Assembly: GCF_900116175.1 (NCBI RefSeq)
Contig: NZ_FPCH01000004.1
Location: 1-64,000, forward strand
Reading direction: 5' to 3'
Source of the DNA: Hyphomicrobium facile
Lineage (GTDB): Bacteria > Pseudomonadota > Alphaproteobacteria > Rhizobiales > Hyphomicrobiaceae
Length of the DNA stretch: 64,000 nt
Positions 54,225-62,372 of the stretch are shown here, piece by piece. Made by a program: the position numbers and the translations under genes. How positions within the stretch are numbered: the first letter of the stretch is position 1; each line of letters opens with the position of its first letter. Under the pieces are notes generated by a model that was not told the origin of the DNA, ran no database searches, and saw only the letters and a list, made by a program, of their open reading frames with translations.

Positions 54225-56044
54225 TATTCCACCGTAACGGACTTCGCCAGATTTCGCGGCTGATCGACGTCCGTACCCATCAAGACCGCCGTCTGGTAGG
54301 CGATGAGCTGAGTCGGCACAGCATAAATCATTGGCGCAACAAAAGTGTCGACGCTCGGCATTTGGATGTGGGCAGCGAGTTTACAACCAGCTTTTTCAGG
54401 CGCCGCGTCCGAAATCAGGATCACCTGCCCCCCGCGAGCCGCCACCTCCTGCAAATTGGACACTGTCTTCTCGAAGAGGTCGTCTTCGGGAGCGACCACG
54501 ACGACCGGCACGGTTTCGTCGATCAGCGCGATCGGACCGTGCTTCAACTCGCCGGCGGCGTAGCCCTCGGCATGTATATACGAGATCTCCTTGAGCTTCA
54601 GCGCGCCCTCGAGTGCGATCGGGAAACTCGAACCGCGGCCCAGATAGAGAACGTCACGGGCCTTGGCGAGTTCGTGGGCAACAGCGATGAAAGGCTCGTC
54701 GTTCTTCAAAATCGTCGCGATGTGGCGGGGCACCTCCATCAACGATTTGACCAGCGCCATTTCCTGTTCGACCGTGATCTTGTCACGCGCCCGGGCGATT
54801 GCGATCGCCAAGCAGGCGAGAACCGCAAGCTGGCACGTGAATGCCTTCGTCGAAGCGACCCCGATTTCCGGCCCCGCCAGCGTCGGCAACGCCGCGTGCG
54901 ATTCACGCGCAATCGTCGAGGTGCGAACGTTGACGATGGAGGCGATGCGTTGGTCATTGGCCTTCGCATAGCGAAGCGTCGCCAGCGTATCGGCCGTTTC
55001 GCCTGACTGCGAGACGAAAACCGCAAGACCGTGCTCGGGCAACGGCGTTTCGCGGTAACGCATTTCGGACGCGACATCGATGTCGACCGGCAACCGCGCG
55101 TAACGCTCGATCCAGTATTTGGCGACGAGCCCGGCATAATAAGCCGTACCGCACGCCGATATCGTAACGCGGCTGATTTTCGAGAGATCGACGCCCAGAT
55201 CCGGGAAACGAACGCGCGCTGTCGTCATATCGAGGTAGTTCGCGAGCGTGTGCGAAATGACTTCCGGCTGCTCGTGAATTTCCTTCGCCATGAAGTGGCG
55301 ATAGTTGCCCTTATCGATCAAAAGAGCGCTCGCTACTGCTTTGACGACCGGGCGCTCGACGCGCTCACCGTCCAGATTGAAGATCTCGGCGCCCGAGCGG
55401 TGCAGAACCGCCCAATCGCCCTCTTCAAGATAAGTGATAGCATCCGTGAAAGGTGCGAGCGCGATGGCGTCGGAACCGAGGTACATCTCGCCCGAGCCGT
55501 GGCCGATGGCGAGCGGCGAGCCCTTGCGAGCCGCGATCATCAAATCGTCCTGGCCCGCGAAAATGATGCCGAGCGCAAAGGCGCCCTCCAGATGCTTCAG
55601 CGCACTGCGAACGGCGGCGACAGGCTCCGCTCCCTGATCCATCTCGTCCGTGATCAGGTGGACGACGGCTTCGGTGTCGGTATCGGTCTCGAATTTGTGT
55701 CCCTTGGCTTCGAGACGCGCCCTGAGCTCGCGGAAATTCTCGATGATGCCGTTGTGCACGACCGAGACCTTCGCCGTCATATGCGGATGCGCATTGCGCT
55801 CCGTCGGACGGCCGTGCGTCGCCCAGCGCGTATGGCCGATGCCGGTGCGGCCCGCGAGCGGCTCCGAGATCAACCGCTTTTCCAAGTTCCGTAGCTTGCC
55901 CTCGGCGCGGCGGCGATCGATCGCGCCGTCCTCGACCGTCGCGATGCCCGCCGAATCATAGCCCCGGTATTCGAGCCTCCGCAGGGCGTCGACCAGATTG
56001 GTCGAAACCGACGATTTTCCGAGAATTCCTACGATCCCGCACAT
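54224..56044 (-). CDS. glmS: glutamine-fructose-6-phosphate aminotransferase (isomerizing)
   Basis: 606 residues, full length. It makes glucosamine-6-phosphate from fructose-6-phosphate and glutamine. Cys1 nucleophile after Met removal in MCGIVGILG; GIGHTRWATHGRPTERNAHPH and HNGIIENFRELRARLEAKGH are glutaminase marks; two SIS domains (ISACGTAYYAGLVAKYWIERYARLPVDIDVASEMRY and YLGRGSSFPIALEGALKLKEISYIHAEGYAAGELKHGPIALI) with the final SVTVE. It lies 137 bases after glmU on the same strand, a glmU-glmS pair common in bacteria. No glmS ribozyme (a Gram-positive device) is expected or seen. Confidence 0.98.
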   Translation of the reverse strand: MCGIVGILGKSSVSTNLVDALRRLEYRGYDSAGIATVEDGAIDRRRAEGKLRNLEKRLISEPLAGRTGIGHTRWATHGRPTERNAHPHMTAKVSVVHNGIIENFRELRARLEAKGHKFETDTDTEAVVHLITDEMDQGAEPVAAVRSALKHLEGAFALGIIFAGQDDLMIAARKGSPLAIGHGSGEMYLGSDAIALAPFTDAITYLEEGDWAVLHRSGAEIFNLDGERVERPVVKAVASALLIDKGNYRHFMAKEIHEQPEVISHTLANYLDMTTARVRFPDLGVDLSKISRVTISACGTAYYAGLVAKYWIERYARLPVDIDVASEMRYRETPLPEHGLAVFVSQSGETADTLATLRYAKANDQRIASIVNVRTSTIARESHAALPTLAGPEIGVASTKAFTCQLAVLACLAIAIARARDKITVEQEMALVKSLMEVPRHIATILKNDEPFIAVAHELAKARDVLYLGRGSSFPIALEGALKLKEISYIHAEGYAAGELKHGPIALIDETVPVVVVAPEDDLFEKTVSNLQEVAARGGQVILISDAAPEKAGCKLAAHIQMPSVDTFVAPMIYAVPTQLIAYQTAVLMGTDVDQPRNLAKSVTVE

Positions 56045-56181
56045 TGGATCGGCTCCCCAAAGAAGGTTCCCCCAAGCGAACGATGGAGGCGGTTAACAAT
56101 CATCTCAAGTCACAGAGTGTTTCAGACGAACGCTGTCTTCGTGCCCTGTCGCTCTCTGCAAAGTCCGCACGTAGTTAATAA

Positions 56182-57546
56182 TCATCTTTTTTGAGCGGCT
56201 TTTCGGCGAGACATCACCGCTCGGAATTTCTCGGCCCACCCCGGCCTTTCCTCTTGGGCGCTCCGTTCGATCGCCAGAGCCCCCGGGCTGACGTCCTTGG
56301 TAATAACGCTTCCCGAACCGATATACGCGCCCGCGCCGATTTTGACGGGCGCAACGAGCGATGTATTCGAACCGATGAAGGCCCCGTCGCCGATCTCGGT
56401 TTTCTCTTTGTTGTATCCATCATAATTGCAGAAGATCGTGCCCGCGCCGATGTTTGCGCCAGCACCCACGCTCCCGTCGCCCAAATAGGAGAGGTGATTG
56501 GCCTTCGCGCCCTCGCCGAGGGTCACATTCTTGACCTCGACAAAATTGCCGATGTGGACGTTCGCCCCGATCCGCGCCCCCGGCCGGAAGCGGGCGAAGG
56601 GTCCGATTCGCGCCCCCTTTCCGATCGTCGCGCCTTCGATGTGGCAAAAACCAAGGATCTGAGCACCCTCTTCCACCGTGACGCCCGCACCAAAGATCAC
56701 GTTGGGCTCTATCGAAACATCGGACGCGATTCGCGTGTCGAAATTCAACCAGACCGTCTCCGGCGCGACCATCGTAACGCCGTCGCGCATGAATGCCGAA
56801 CGGGCGCGCGCCTGCCAAATGCCTTCGGCGACCGCCAGTTGTTCCCGCGTATTGACGCCGAGCACATCGCTCTCGTCACACTCGACGACCGTCGCTTTGA
56901 GCCCCTGCTGCCGCGCAATCTCGATAGCGTCGGTCAGATAGTATTCGCCCTTCGCGTTGGCGCTGCCGATCCGCGAAAGAAGTTCGGAGAGCCGCGGCAC
57001 CCGGAATGCCATGACGCCCGAATTGCAGAGCCCGATGGCCCGTTCAGCCGCTGTCGCGTCCTGCTCCTCGCGTATCCCCGTCAGCGCGCCACGATCATCG
57101 ATCAGCAGCCGGCCGTAACCCGTTGGATCTTTTGGCCTGAAACCGAGAACGGCAATGTTCGCGCCCGAATCGAGGGCAGCGCGGAGCCGCTCGATGACCT
57201 CGCCCCGGACGAGCGGCGTATCGGCGAAGAGAACGACGACGTCGCCCCCATCCTGTTCATCGAGAGCGGGCTTCGCGGCGAGCACCGCATCCGCGGTTCC
57301 GAGTTGGGCCGATTGCTCGAATATCCGCGCGCCCGGAACAACCCGTACCGCTTCCGTCGCGACGGCATCCATTTGAGGTCCGGCGACGACCGCGATCGTC
57401 CCGCCCTCGATGCGCGACGCAGTCGTCAAGACATGCGCTAGCATCGACTGCCCGGCAACTTTGTGAAGCACCTTCGGCAGGGACGACTTCATGCGCGTGC
57501 CCTTGCCCGCGGCTAACACGACGAAGAGACAGGGCCGGACACTCAT
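56182..57546 (-). CDS. glmU: bifunctional N-acetylglucosamine-1-phosphate uridyltransferase / glucosamine-1-phosphate acetyltransferase
   Basis: 454 residues. N-terminal uridyltransferase: VVLAAGKGTRMKSSLPKVLHKVAGQSMLAHV with the nucleotide-binding G-x-G-T-R-M loop, and VVVLFADTPLVRGEVIERL. Left-handed beta-helix acetyltransferase from residue 250 (IGKGARIGPFARFRPGARIGANVHIGNFVEVKNVTLGEGAKANHLSYLGDGSVGAGANIGAGTIFCNYDGYNKEKT). It finishes UDP-N-acetylglucosamine for peptidoglycan, LPS and probably the polymer of the 9-21 kb locus. First gene of glmU-glmS. Confidence 0.98.
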   Translation of the reverse strand: MSVRPCLFVVLAAGKGTRMKSSLPKVLHKVAGQSMLAHVLTTASRIEGGTIAVVAGPQMDAVATEAVRVVPGARIFEQSAQLGTADAVLAAKPALDEQDGGDVVVLFADTPLVRGEVIERLRAALDSGANIAVLGFRPKDPTGYGRLLIDDRGALTGIREEQDATAAERAIGLCNSGVMAFRVPRLSELLSRIGSANAKGEYYLTDAIEIARQQGLKATVVECDESDVLGVNTREQLAVAEGIWQARARSAFMRDGVTMVAPETVWLNFDTRIASDVSIEPNVIFGAGVTVEEGAQILGFCHIEGATIGKGARIGPFARFRPGARIGANVHIGNFVEVKNVTLGEGAKANHLSYLGDGSVGAGANIGAGTIFCNYDGYNKEKTEIGDGAFIGSNTSLVAPVKIGAGAYIGSGSVITKDVSPGALAIERSAQEERPGWAEKFRAVMSRRKAAQKR

Positions 57547-57911
57547 GGAAAACCTTGCTTTGTCATTGCAATGAGCCGAAGGGCGAGCGCTGACGCCGTG
57601 CGTTCCCCCGATTGCCCATCATGCCATACCGCCAGCGATCCATCCGGAGCAAGTACTGCTCGAAGTATCGATTTGCTCGCCCGCGACAGGGCGCCTCAAG
57701 CATCTTTGCCGATAGCCCTTTGCCCAAGAGTTCCCGAAGGATAGGTGGCTCGCGGCAAGTCTGCATTCGTCCACAGGTTCTAGCGCCGAACGCACTCGCT
57801 GGCATTGCGGCAATCGCACACCGGACCCAACCTCATCCACACGGTGAAAACGATTCGGGGCAAACGGACCGCCATGCGGACCGGCCCCTAAGGCATCAGG
57901 ACGACAGACCA
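57547..57911. other. divergent spacer between glmU and the next gene
   Basis: 365 bases, no supported gene: open frames here lack ribosome-binding sites and hydrophobic or family patterns. Promoters of glmU (minus) and of the gene at 57912 (plus) should be inside. No clear repeat or hairpin. Confidence 0.35.
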
Positions 57912-58790
57912 ATGACCAAGACTGCAAGCGACAAGCCGATGCGCAGGAACACCGGTGCCACGCCATATGCAGCTATATGGTTCACTCTGGGGGCCGCCGG
58001 CCTCGGCTATCTTTGCATAGCGTTTCTGGCGCCGCACATACTCCCCGACTTTTCGGGTGGCCGCGTCGCGGAGCGCATGCTGGGCGAGACGCAAGTGATG
58101 AAGGTGTCGGCCGACGTCGAGGGCCTCAAGTCATCGCTGGAAAGACTTCAGATCGAGGTCGACAGCGTGAAGGCGAACGCCGCTGCTCATCAGACCCAAA
58201 CGGATCAGCTGAGTGCGCACCTCGCCGCGCTTGACGAGAAGGTTCGCGGCCAAGACACGGCGAAGACGGCGTCTGCCGCTCCGCTGCCACCGCCGACGCC
58301 TGACGTGCCGGACTTCGCCTCAGGCGCGTCACAAGCGCAAGCTGCACCCGACGGACCGCCGCCGACCAAAGTCATCAACGCCGCTCCCAAGGTCGGGCCG
58401 CAAGTCGGGCCGCCAGTCGCTCAGCCAGTCGGCGCGCCAATCGTGACGGGCAGCATCTCGAAGGGCACGCAGACGGCGAACGCGGGTGATGCGATCAGCT
58501 TCGGCCCAGCCGTCGTAAAGCCAGCGCCGAAACCGATCGGAATTCAGATCGCCACGGATTCCTCCGTTGACGGCCTGCGGATTACCTGGAGCGCGCTTGC
58601 CCAGGTACACGCCGAGCAACTGGGCACTCTGAGCCCGCGCTATGCCGACCTCGGAACGGCGGCGAACCCGAGCTTCGGATTGATTGCAGGCCCGATCAAA
58701 TCGAAGGCCGATGCGAAGAAACTCTGCAAGGAACTCGCGGCCCAATCGATCAGCTGCAAGATCAGCGACTTCAAGGGCGCCGAGCTATAA
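57912..58790 (+). CDS. membrane-anchored protein with coiled coil and SPOR-like C-terminus
   Basis: 292 residues from ATG 57912. One membrane segment near residues 20-40 (YAAIWFTLGAAGLGYLCIAFLAPHI), then a coiled coil (VEGLKSSLERLQIEVDSVKANAAAHQTQTDQLSAHLAALDEKVRG), a Pro/Ala linker, and a C-terminal domain (IGIQIATDSSVDGLRITWSALAQVHAEQLGTLSPRYADL, then FGLIAGPIKSKADAKKLCKELAAQSISCKISDFKG) with the four-strand SPOR-like pattern and two Cys. Type II inner-membrane protein with most of its mass in the periplasm. A peptidoglycan-associated role is inferred. Confidence 0.75.
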   Translation: MTKTASDKPMRRNTGATPYAAIWFTLGAAGLGYLCIAFLAPHILPDFSGGRVAERMLGETQVMKVSADVEGLKSSLERLQIEVDSVKANAAAHQTQTDQLSAHLAALDEKVRGQDTAKTASAAPLPPPTPDVPDFASGASQAQAAPDGPPPTKVINAAPKVGPQVGPPVAQPVGAPIVTGSISKGTQTANAGDAISFGPAVVKPAPKPIGIQIATDSSVDGLRITWSALAQVHAEQLGTLSPRYADLGTAANPSFGLIAGPIKSKADAKKLCKELAAQSISCKISDFKGAEL

Positions 58791-58805
58791 GAGCCGCTCG
58801 ATGAC

Positions 58806-58834
58806 GGACGGGATTGCGATCCGTAATCCCGTCC
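58806..58834. terminator. stem between convergent genes
   Basis: GGACGGGATT (58806-58815) pairs with AATCCCGTCC (58825-58834), nine-base loop. It follows the stop at 58790 by 15 bases and lies 63 bases beyond the end of the converging metallopeptidase gene. There is no long T-run on either side, so it is a candidate bidirectional terminator only. Confidence 0.5.
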
Positions 58835-58897
58835 TCCGGCTCATTCATTTGTGCACGCGCCAGTCAGAGCACTCTTCAGCGAGACCGGCGCTAGCTC

Positions 58898-59851
58898 TCA
58901 CGGACTGGACGTATTGAACGTGTCGCAGGCATCCATCTTGCCGGTTTCCAAACCAGCTTTGAACCAGCGAACGCGTTGCGCGGCCGACCCGTGCGTAAAC
59001 GCATCCGGGACGACACGGCCCGTCATCTTCTTTTGAATCATGTCGTCGCCGATCTGAGATGCAGCGTTGAGCGCGTCTTCTACGTCGCCCGGCTGCAGGC
59101 GCTTCTTCATCTGATCGTTGAGATTGGCCCAGACGCCCGCGAGGCAATCCGCCTGTAGCTCGGTCCGAACCTGAATCTGGTTGGCGGTCGCTTCGTCGTC
59201 GGCCCGCTCTTTGAGCTTTTGAACCTGGTCGAGAATCCCGAGCTGCTTTTGCACGTGATGGCCGACCTCGTGCGCAATAACGTAGGCCTGCGCAAAATCC
59301 CCGCTGACGTTGAACTTCCGCTTCAACTCGTCATAGAACGCGAGATCGATGTAGACCTTCTGATCGAGCGGGCAATAAAACGGCCCCATCGCCGCCTGTC
59401 CTGCGCCGCATGCGGTACGGGTAATTCCCGAATAGAGAACCAGCGGCGGATCCGGATAATCCCGCCCGAAGCTCTTGAAGACCGAATTCCACACATCCTC
59501 GGTATCGGCGAGCACGCGTTTGACGAATACCGCTTCTGAGTCGTCGCCCGCCGCCTGCTTCTGCGGCGAACCGGGAAGCCCGGGAATGTCGGAGGGCGAA
59601 CGAGACGGCCGATCCGAATGCGGCATCTGCGGCATGCCGATCTGGCCATTGGTGCCAAGCAGAACGTCGAGCGGGTTGATACCGAACAACAGCAAAACGG
59701 CGCCGATGATCAGCAACGACGTGATGCTGAACCCACCCCTGCCCCCGATGGGGATTTGAAGGCCCCCGCCCGGAAATTGGAAACCGCCGCCGCCTTGACC
59801 GCGCCGATCCTCTACGTTGCTGCTTTCACGGTCGTCCTGATCGTAGCGCAT
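58898..59851 (-). CDS. YpfJ/KPN_02809-type zinc metallopeptidase
   Basis: 317 residues from ATG 59851 (MRYDQDDRESSNVEDRRGQGGGG). A Gly-rich cytoplasmic head, one membrane helix (FSITSLLIIGAVLLLFGI), then the peptidase: ACGAGQAAMGPFYCPLDQKVYIDLAFYDEL, the zinc motif AYVIAHEVGHHVQ (HExxH), ELQADCLAGVWA with the third ligand region, and FTHGSAAQRVRWFKAGLETG. The Cys pair may be a disulfide in the periplasm. The family is annotated as neutral zinc metallopeptidase; substrates unknown. The frame extends 25 codons upstream with no support. Confidence 0.93.
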   Translation of the reverse strand: MRYDQDDRESSNVEDRRGQGGGGFQFPGGGLQIPIGGRGGFSITSLLIIGAVLLLFGINPLDVLLGTNGQIGMPQMPHSDRPSRSPSDIPGLPGSPQKQAAGDDSEAVFVKRVLADTEDVWNSVFKSFGRDYPDPPLVLYSGITRTACGAGQAAMGPFYCPLDQKVYIDLAFYDELKRKFNVSGDFAQAYVIAHEVGHHVQKQLGILDQVQKLKERADDEATANQIQVRTELQADCLAGVWANLNDQMKKRLQPGDVEDALNAASQIGDDMIQKKMTGRVVPDAFTHGSAAQRVRWFKAGLETGKMDACDTFNTSSP

Positions 59852-59992
59852 GTCAGCCTCAAAATATGACGAAGCATTGCGGCTCGAGGCGCACAGCCTC
59901 AACGGGTGCGCCGGCCGCAATCCCAAGCCGCATACTGCACGCGCGAGAGGCCTTTACAAGGTTCGTGTAGAGCCGATCCGAAACGATATCCG

Positions 59993-61435
59993 CTACGGCT
60001 TGGTTTCCTCCGGACGGCCCTTTTTCGCCTTCCCCGTACCCGGTAACGCGAGAAGATCCGGCATCGTCGAAAGCCCCTTGGGCTTGGCCACCGGTTTCAA
60101 TTGGGAACGAACGGCGCGGGACGCCGCCACGGTGCCATCGTAAGCGTACGCCTCATGATTGCGCTCGATCTCAGCCAGATCGTACCGGTAGTTGACCATC
60201 AGGCCATGCGCCTCGCGAAGCCCCTTCTCGGAAGGGTCCGCCAGCCAGTTCAACCGCTCGAGCCGCGCGCCGTTGCCAAGGTGAAAGCGCGCGACCTGAT
60301 CGACAGGACGATCATCGTTCGAGCGAGCGACGAGGAAATAATGAGCGGCAAGGCCCATCAAAGCCGACTTGAGTTCGTCCGTTCCGGGCGCGTCTTTCGC
60401 CGCCTCCTCGACCCAGCGCGGATCGCGCAACCGCGATAGAGCCTGCCGGTCGGCCGCCGAAATCGGCACGTCGCTTCCGCTCGCGAGCGCCCGGTCAACC
60501 CAGCGCGCGAAGCTTGGAACCGGAGAAAGCGTGACGAACGTCCTGAGGCTCGCCACATCCCGCGCGAGATCCTCGACCACCTGCTTCAAGAGGAAGTTGC
60601 CGAACGAAATGCCTTTGAGGCCGTCCTGGCAGTTGGAAATCGAATAGAAGACCGCCGTCGTCGGCGGCGCGTCGTCCTCCGGGCGGCGCCCGTCGAGCAC
60701 CGTCGCGATGGCGTCCGGCATCTCGCGCATCAAGGCGACTTCGACAAAGATCAATGGTTCGTCGACGAGCGCCGGATGGAAAAAGGCGAAGCAGCGTCGG
60801 TCCTTGGGATCGAGACGGCGGCGCAAGTCATCCCAGCCGCGGATCTCGTGCACCGCTTCGTATTCGATGATCTTCTCGAGAATAGCCGCCGGCGTCTGCC
60901 AGTCGATGCGGCGAAGAACAAGGAAGCCGCGGTTGAACCACGACGTCAAAAGCCTTTCGAGGTCGGCGTCGACGGCCGCAAGCGCTTCGTCCGACTTGAT
61001 GTGGCGAACGAGATCGCTGCGCAGCGCAACGATTTCCGCGGTGGCTCCAGCCGCCAGATTCAAGCGGCGGAAGAACTCGAGCCGCGGGCTGTATGAAGCC
61101 TTCTGCAGCTTTGCGAGGGTCTTGTCGGACGGATAATCGAGATAGGCCCTGGCGGCATCCGCCACATGCGCCGGATTGGGTTGCAGATCATCAGCGAGAA
61201 ACCGGAAGAACTGCAGCCGTTCCTCGCTCGTTGCTTTCTTGAGCTGATTGAGCAGCTGGCGAGCGATCGCCACACCGGAAGCTTCACCGCGTCCCGACAT
61301 CAGCGCTCGCGACAGAACCTCGATCGATTCTCCGCCGGCCTCGCCGAACAGCGCCTTGGGAAGCAGCGCGCGTCCCTGCTCGGCGACCGCCGCCATCAAT
61401 TCTTGAAAGAAAGAAACGTTCACGCGTTCTGCCAT
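59993..61435 (-). CDS. malonyl-CoA decarboxylase
   Basis: 480 residues. It splits malonyl-CoA to acetyl-CoA and CO2. The N-terminal helical domain runs to about residue 190. The GNAT-like catalytic domain contains CFAFFHPALVDEPLIFVEVALMREMPDAI, AVFYSISNCQDGLKGISFGNFLLKQVVEDL and FVTLSPVPSFARW, with the catalytic Ser and His of family members in the SPVPSFARW and HF/HLGNGARLERLNWLADPSEKGLREAHGLMVNYRY regions. Related to the matA product of rhizobia, but here without matB or matC. Soluble cytoplasmic. Confidence 0.95.
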   Translation of the reverse strand: MAERVNVSFFQELMAAVAEQGRALLPKALFGEAGGESIEVLSRALMSGRGEASGVAIARQLLNQLKKATSEERLQFFRFLADDLQPNPAHVADAARAYLDYPSDKTLAKLQKASYSPRLEFFRRLNLAAGATAEIVALRSDLVRHIKSDEALAAVDADLERLLTSWFNRGFLVLRRIDWQTPAAILEKIIEYEAVHEIRGWDDLRRRLDPKDRRCFAFFHPALVDEPLIFVEVALMREMPDAIATVLDGRRPEDDAPPTTAVFYSISNCQDGLKGISFGNFLLKQVVEDLARDVASLRTFVTLSPVPSFARWVDRALASGSDVPISAADRQALSRLRDPRWVEEAAKDAPGTDELKSALMGLAAHYFLVARSNDDRPVDQVARFHLGNGARLERLNWLADPSEKGLREAHGLMVNYRYDLAEIERNHEAYAYDGTVAASRAVRSQLKPVAKPKGLSTMPDLLALPGTGKAKKGRPEETKP

Positions 61436-61521
61436 GGATGGCCCGGGCTCCTGGATCGTTAACGCTTGCTTAACCGTATCGAACGAGCATCCCGTCGTTA
61501 CTTGTATAGGGCATTTTCATT

Positions 61522-62019
61522 ATGGCTGATCGCTTTTCAACCGCCTGGCCGGCGTCGAGCCTCGATTCGGCGAAGAACGATACCGGGCGGGTCGCATTCT
61601 GCGGGCCATATGTCCTTTCCGCGATTACGGGCTTCGGCATCTCCAAGATCGAGGACGTCATTCGCGAAGGCCGCGAGTTGCCGCCACACCGCAAACCAGT
61701 CGTCAAAGGAACCTACGCCGACGAGGTCGAAGCTGCCCTTTCCTATTTCGGCTACCGCATGGAGCTCAAGGAAAGCCACATGCATCGCGCCCGCAAGGAA
61801 CGCCCGACGTTCTGGACCTGGATGCAGAAGCCGCGGAACGCCTGGGCCTATTACATTCTGGCGATCCATAAGGGCAAAGAAGGGCACTGGATCCTCGTGA
61901 AGGGCGTGAAGATGTGCGACACCTTCACCGAAGGCAAATGGACGTTCGTCGTCGACGGCCCGCATCGCGGCTGCCGCATCATGGAAATTTTCGAAGTCCG
62001 AAAAGCTCACGACGCCTAA
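61522..62019 (+). CDS. hypothetical protein with papain/C39-like Cys-His arrangement
   Basis: 165 residues, ATG 61522. Residues 24-36 read VAFCGPYVLSAIT: a Cys followed by Gly-Pro and a helix, as at the active site of C39-type and other papain-fold peptidases (Cys27). His122 lies in GHWILVKGVKMCDTF at the start of a beta-strand pair, where the catalytic His would be, followed by an Asp. Between them are ADEVEAALSYFGYRMELKES and FWTWMQKPRNAWAYYILAIHKG. No signal peptide. The fold assignment is an inference from this order of motifs. Function unknown; protease, transglutaminase-like or inactive protein are all possible. Confidence 0.6.
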   Translation: MADRFSTAWPASSLDSAKNDTGRVAFCGPYVLSAITGFGISKIEDVIREGRELPPHRKPVVKGTYADEVEAALSYFGYRMELKESHMHRARKERPTFWTWMQKPRNAWAYYILAIHKGKEGHWILVKGVKMCDTFTEGKWTFVVDGPHRGCRIMEIFEVRKAHDA

Positions 62020-62162
62020 GTCTTGGCGCAATCTCTCACCGTCGGTCAGATCATCGCGCGGCGAATGAACGTTGGCTGAACTCCTGCTTCACGGCCTATT
62101 CAATCCCTGAGCCTATTCTAGGTCCCAACACGAGTTGTGAACCAGACTGAGGAGAGAGGGCC

Positions 62163-62249
62163 GTGACTGAGTTTCTTCGATCGAGCGCCATCATGTTGAT
62201 GGCCGTCGTTGTGCTGGCGGCAGGTGTCGCCGTCGTTTTTTACGGTTGA
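62163..62249 (+). CDS. 28-residue single-helix membrane protein
   Basis: GTG at 62163, stop TGA at 62247-62249, with GAGGAGAGAGGG immediately upstream, an unusually strong ribosome-binding site. The peptide is VTEFLRSSAIMLMAVVVLAA then GVAVVFYG: short polar head plus one membrane helix. It is followed 96 bases later by a clean terminator (62346-62369), so it forms its own small transcription unit. Function unknown. Confidence 0.65.
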   Translation: MTEFLRSSAIMLMAVVVLAAGVAVVFYG

Positions 62250-62345
62250 ACCTTTGGCAGATGGGCGGCTTTCACGGATTAGCCGCTCTACGCCGCCCGG
62301 CACGTTCCGGAAGCGCCTTGTCGACGCCCGCAAGTTACGCCACTT

Positions 62346-62369
62346 AAAGGGAGCTTTCCGCTCCCTTTT
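62346..62369 (+). terminator. rho-independent terminator
   Basis: AAAGGGAGC (62346-62354) pairs with GCTCCCTTT (62360-62368), loop TTTCC, the 3' arm ending in TTTT and followed by CTCTTGG. It closes the 28-residue gene. It also lies just before the likely start of ycjX, so ycjX may rely on a promoter inside or after this hairpin, or on read-through. Confidence 0.8.
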
Positions 62370-62372
62370 CTC

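Noticed and set aside
56191-57441. 416-codon open frame opposite glmU
   Set aside because: Antisense shadow of glmU, no domain, no ribosome-binding site.
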